Source: an uncultured Fastidiosipila sp. (lineage in GTDB: Bacteria; Bacillota; Clostridia; Saccharofermentanales; Fastidiosipilaceae). Taken from it: 7,833 nt of DNA. Shown here one piece after another: positions 5,860-7,833 of this stretch. The notes beneath the pieces were generated by a model. The model saw nothing but the letters and a program-made list of their open reading frames with translations. It was not told where the DNA came from and made no database searches. How positions within the stretch are numbered: the stretch's first letter is position 1; every line of letters begins with the position of its first letter. The translations under genes were made by a program, and so were the position numbers. Location of the stretch: positions 1-7,833 of the forward strand of contig CALLQJ010000385.1 of NCBI GenBank assembly GCA_938014865.1, in the 5' to 3' direction.

Positions 5860-6453
5860 TTAATTTAGCGTCTTAGCGCGCCCGTGGTGATGAAATCCTG
5901 CCAGTTTTCTCAGAAGCTCCTCAGGGCGCTCGGCACTCATCCAGAGCTCCGCCGTCCTCTCCGGACAAAAGCCCTCTTCCGTCATGTGCCGGATAAAGCG
6001 GAAAAAAAGATCGTAATAACCGTCCGTATTAAGAAAGCCGACGGCCTTGCGGTGCAAAAGCAGCTGGCTCGCCGAGAGGATTTCCGAAAACTCCTCCAAG
6101 GTCCCCACGCCGCCGGGCAGCGCGATGACGGCATCGGCCAGCTCAAACATTTTCTGCTTGCGCTCCGCCATGCTTTGCACTTCGATTAACGCCGTAATGT
6201 CGTGGTTCCCCCATTCGAGCGCCGTCATGAATGCCGGGATAACGCCGATCACTTCACCGCCCGCCGCCATGGCGCTTTGGGCCAAAGCGCCCATCAGGCC
6301 CCTTTTGCCGCCGCCGTAAATCAGCCGGATCCCCTTTTCCGCCAAAAGGCGCCCCAAGGCGGCCGCCTCTTCGGCATAATCCGGCCGCCTGCCGGCGGAC
6401 GAGCCGCAGTACACCGCCACGGCGTGAAGTTTCTTTGCCTTCTCCTCGCTCAT
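5860..6453 (-). CDS. LOG-family protein (cytokinin riboside 5'-monophosphate phosphoribohydrolase-like, TIGR00730)
   Basis: 197 residues, a normal length for the family, and cytoplasmic. Members of the LOG family, often misnamed lysine decarboxylases, release the base from nucleoside 5'-monophosphates; plant and actinobacterial members act on cytokinin ribotides, while the physiological substrate in most Bacillota is unclear. Visible motifs are the start of the Rossmann-like fold VAVYCGSSAG (12-21), IYGGGKRGLMG (45-55), MAERKQKM with R98 (95-102), and the signature PGGVGTLEE at 113-121 ending in the catalytic-type glutamate. I chose the ATG at 6453 because GAGG stands 5 nt upstream; the TTG 14 codons earlier (6495) lacks a ribosome site. 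The C-terminus ends in an unusual His/basic tail (FHHHGRAKTLN). The gene is divergent from the aminopeptidase and followed by a hairpin at 5773-5790, so it is probably monocistronic. Confidence 0.92.
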   Translation of the reverse strand: MSEEKAKKLHAVAVYCGSSAGRRPDYAEEAAALGRLLAEKGIRLIYGGGKRGLMGALAQSAMAAGGEVIGVIPAFMTALEWGNHDITALIEVQSMAERKQKMFELADAVIALPGGVGTLEEFSEILSASQLLLHRKAVGFLNTDGYYDLFFRFIRHMTEEGFCPERTAELWMSAERPEELLRKLAGFHHHGRAKTLN

Positions 6454-6527
6454 AAACACCTCGCTTGTATCACGTAAGAAAGACGCCCGTTTCAAAGACT
6501 GATAGACTGTTAGAATAGATTAGCATA

Positions 6528-6533
6528 ATTATA
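6528..6533 (-). promoter_or_regulatory. Predicted -10 element of the LOG gene
   Basis: A perfect TATAAT on the minus strand, 74 nt before the LOG ATG. The -35 position 17 nt upstream falls at 6551-6556 (ACGCTT), a poor match that coincides with one arm of the palindrome. An overlapping alternative is TTGTTC, 18 nt, TATGCT. Because the -35 is weak, an activator or extended contacts may be needed. Confidence 0.45.
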
Positions 6534-6556
6534 CGCTTTGTCCCTGAACAAAGCGT
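6533..6556. promoter_or_regulatory. Palindromic operator candidate in the divergent LOG/aminopeptidase region
   Basis: ACGCTTTGT (6533-6541) and ACAAAGCGT (6548-6556) form a perfect 9-bp inverted repeat around 6 nt. It touches the predicted LOG -10 and fills its spacer and -35 region, a position where a dimeric regulator would block transcription. It ends 8 nt before the AAGGAGG of the aminopeptidase, so in a rightward messenger it could fold into a hairpin near the ribosome site. No T tract follows, so it is not an intrinsic terminator. I do not recognise the cognate regulator. Confidence 0.5.
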
Positions 6557-6576
6557 TAATTTCCAAGGAGGCAAAT

Positions 6577-7833
6577 ATGGCAGAAAAAGAAGAAGAAACG
6601 ATTTCCGAAGAGCGCTTTGAGCGCCTTTTGCAGCAGTACGTCCGGCTGGTGGTGAGAGCCGGCGCCAATGTGCAGAAAGGACAGGAGGTCAAGCTTTCGA
6701 TCAGCACCGAGCTTTATCCCTTTGCCCGCCTGCTGGTCAAAGAGGCCTATGAAGCAGGCGCAAAATCGGTACAGGTCGACTGGCAGGACCAGGACTTAAC
6801 GAAACTGGCCTATCAGTATGAGGACGTGGATACCCTGGGCGAGATGAAAAAGTGGGAAGTAGAAAAACTGGCCTATGAGACCGAGACCCTGCCCGCGCAG
6901 ATTCACATCACCTCCGCAGATCCCGAGGGCCTGAAAGATTTAGACCCCGCCAAACTCAGCGAAGTACAGAAACGCCGCTATCCGGTCGTCAAGCCGTACC
7001 GGGATAAATCGGATAATAAATATCAGTGGATCATTGCCGGCGCCCCCTCCGCCGCCTGGGCCAAGACCGTTTTCCCCGATCTGCCCGAAAAAGAGGCCGT
7101 CCGGGCGCTGTGGCTGGCGATTTTCAAAACGAGCCGCATCAGCGAAGACGAAGATCCGCTCAAGACCTGGGCGCGTCATAACGAAAGCTTCAGACGCCAT
7201 ACGGAATGGCTCAATGCACAAGCTTTTGTAAAGCTGCATTATAAAGCCTCGAACGGCACGGACTTTACGGTGCCCCTGAATCCGAAGCTGCTCTGGGCCG
7301 GCGGCGACGAAGGCACGGAAGACAACAAGGTGCGCTTCCAGCCGAATATTCCGACCGAAGAAGTCTTTACCACACCTTATCCCGAAGGCGCTTCGGGCAA
7401 GGTCGTAGCCTCGAAGCCGCTTTCGCATCACGGACGCATCGTTGAAAATTTTGAAATTGAATTTGAAAACGGCCGGGCCGTCCGCTGGAAAGCCGAAAAC
7501 GGGCAGGAGATCCTGGACCATATGATTACGATCGATGAAGGCGCCTCACGCCTCGGCGAGGTCGCCCTGGTGCCCTTTGATTCGCCGATCAATCAGACCG
7601 GGCTTTTGTTCCGCAATACGCTTTACGACGAGAATGCCTGCTGCCATCTGGCCTTGGGGCGCGGCTTCACGAACCTGCTGAAAGAGGGCAGCGCGCACAG
7701 CCCCGAGGAACTCAAGGCCGCGGGAATCAACGATTCCATGATTCATACGGACTTCATGATCGGCACGGCCGATCTTGAGATCGACGGGGAAAAGGAGGAC
7801 GGCAGCCTCGTTCCTGTTTTCCGAAACGGGACT
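6577..7833 (+). CDS. M29-family metallo-aminopeptidase (AmpS/PepS/AmpT type), 3' end cut by window edge
   Basis: Cytoplasmic two-metal aminopeptidase that removes N-terminal residues from peptides, probably in peptide recycling. The ATG has an ideal AAGGAGG 5 nt upstream. 419 codons are open to the right edge. Family members end shortly after a motif like the PVFRNG seen here, so only a few residues should be missing. Likely metal ligands and catalytic residues by family pattern are E261/E262 in NIPTEEVFTTP, E328 in GEVALVPFDSPI, Y350 and H357 in LYDENACCHLALG, and H390 and D392 in HTDFMIGTADLEIDG. The N-terminal part (LVVRAGANVQKGQEV) is also typical. The first residues AEKEEETISEERFE are unusually acidic. 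It is divergent from the LOG gene and may share the palindrome at 6533-6556 as a control site. Family assignment is firm; substrate preference cannot be read from sequence. Confidence 0.94.
   Translation, partial: MAEKEEETISEERFERLLQQYVRLVVRAGANVQKGQEVKLSISTELYPFARLLVKEAYEAGAKSVQVDWQDQDLTKLAYQYEDVDTLGEMKKWEVEKLAYETETLPAQIHITSADPEGLKDLDPAKLSEVQKRRYPVVKPYRDKSDNKYQWIIAGAPSAAWAKTVFPDLPEKEAVRALWLAIFKTSRISEDEDPLKTWARHNESFRRHTEWLNAQAFVKLHYKASNGTDFTVPLNPKLLWAGGDEGTEDNKVRFQPNIPTEEVFTTPYPEGASGKVVASKPLSHHGRIVENFEIEFENGRAVRWKAENGQEILDHMITIDEGASRLGEVALVPFDSPINQTGLLFRNTLYDENACCHLALGRGFTNLLKEGSAHSPEELKAAGINDSMIHTDFMIGTADLEIDGEKEDGSLVPVFRNGT

Noticed and set aside
6454..6495. TTG start giving a LOG protein 14 residues longer
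   Set aside because: No ribosome site upstream, while the ATG at 6453 has GAGG at good spacing and gives a normal LOG N-terminus.
6533..6556. Palindrome as an intrinsic terminator
   Set aside because: No T tract follows on either strand, and its place over a promoter fits an operator better.
6940..7521. 193-codon open frame on the minus strand
   Set aside because: Antisense to the aminopeptidase, whose catalytic motifs are intact in the plus frame; low-complexity Gly/Arg/Phe content.

Overview
The window looks like a fragment of a Bacillota (Firmicutes, probably Clostridia-like) chromosome. Shine-Dalgarno sites are strong and purine-rich. The gene families present (a YesM/YesN-type two-component pair, an AmpS-type M29 aminopeptidase, a LOG-family protein, a CpXC-domain protein and a zinc-ribbon/multi-TM protein) are common in that phylum. 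This is inference from gene content; no marker gene fixes the taxon.

Layout, left to right. (i) Positions 1-3511, minus strand, A+T-rich: a sensor histidine kinase followed downstream by its response regulator, whose 3' end runs off the window. (ii) Positions 3512-3930: an intergenic region holding a probable kinase promoter, a strong leftward intrinsic terminator, a second hairpin and an abrupt change to G+C-rich DNA at about 3780. (iii) Positions 3931-5732, minus strand: a compact operon of unknown function. It encodes a zinc ribbon with a highly basic linker, a multi-pass membrane segment in the same frame but separated by one TAG codon, and a CpXC-domain protein coupled to it by an ATGA overlap. 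(iv) Positions 5860-6453, minus strand: a LOG-family nucleotide phosphoribohydrolase. (v) From 6577 to the right edge, plus strand: an M29 metallo-aminopeptidase lacking only its last residues. The LOG gene and the aminopeptidase diverge from a 123-bp region containing a 9+6+9 palindrome that overlaps the predicted LOG promoter.

How they may work together. The kinase should sense an extracellular signal through a large outside domain and phosphorylate the REC domain of the AraC-type regulator; such pairs usually control nearby transport or sugar-use genes, but none is visible here. The zinc-ribbon/TM and CpXC genes form a cysteine-rich membrane-linked module with no assignable function. The most useful points to check are the in-frame amber between zinc ribbon and membrane domain, the apparent AUU start of the kinase, the broken-looking C-terminus of the regulator, the composition boundary near 3780 and the palindrome at 6533-6556.
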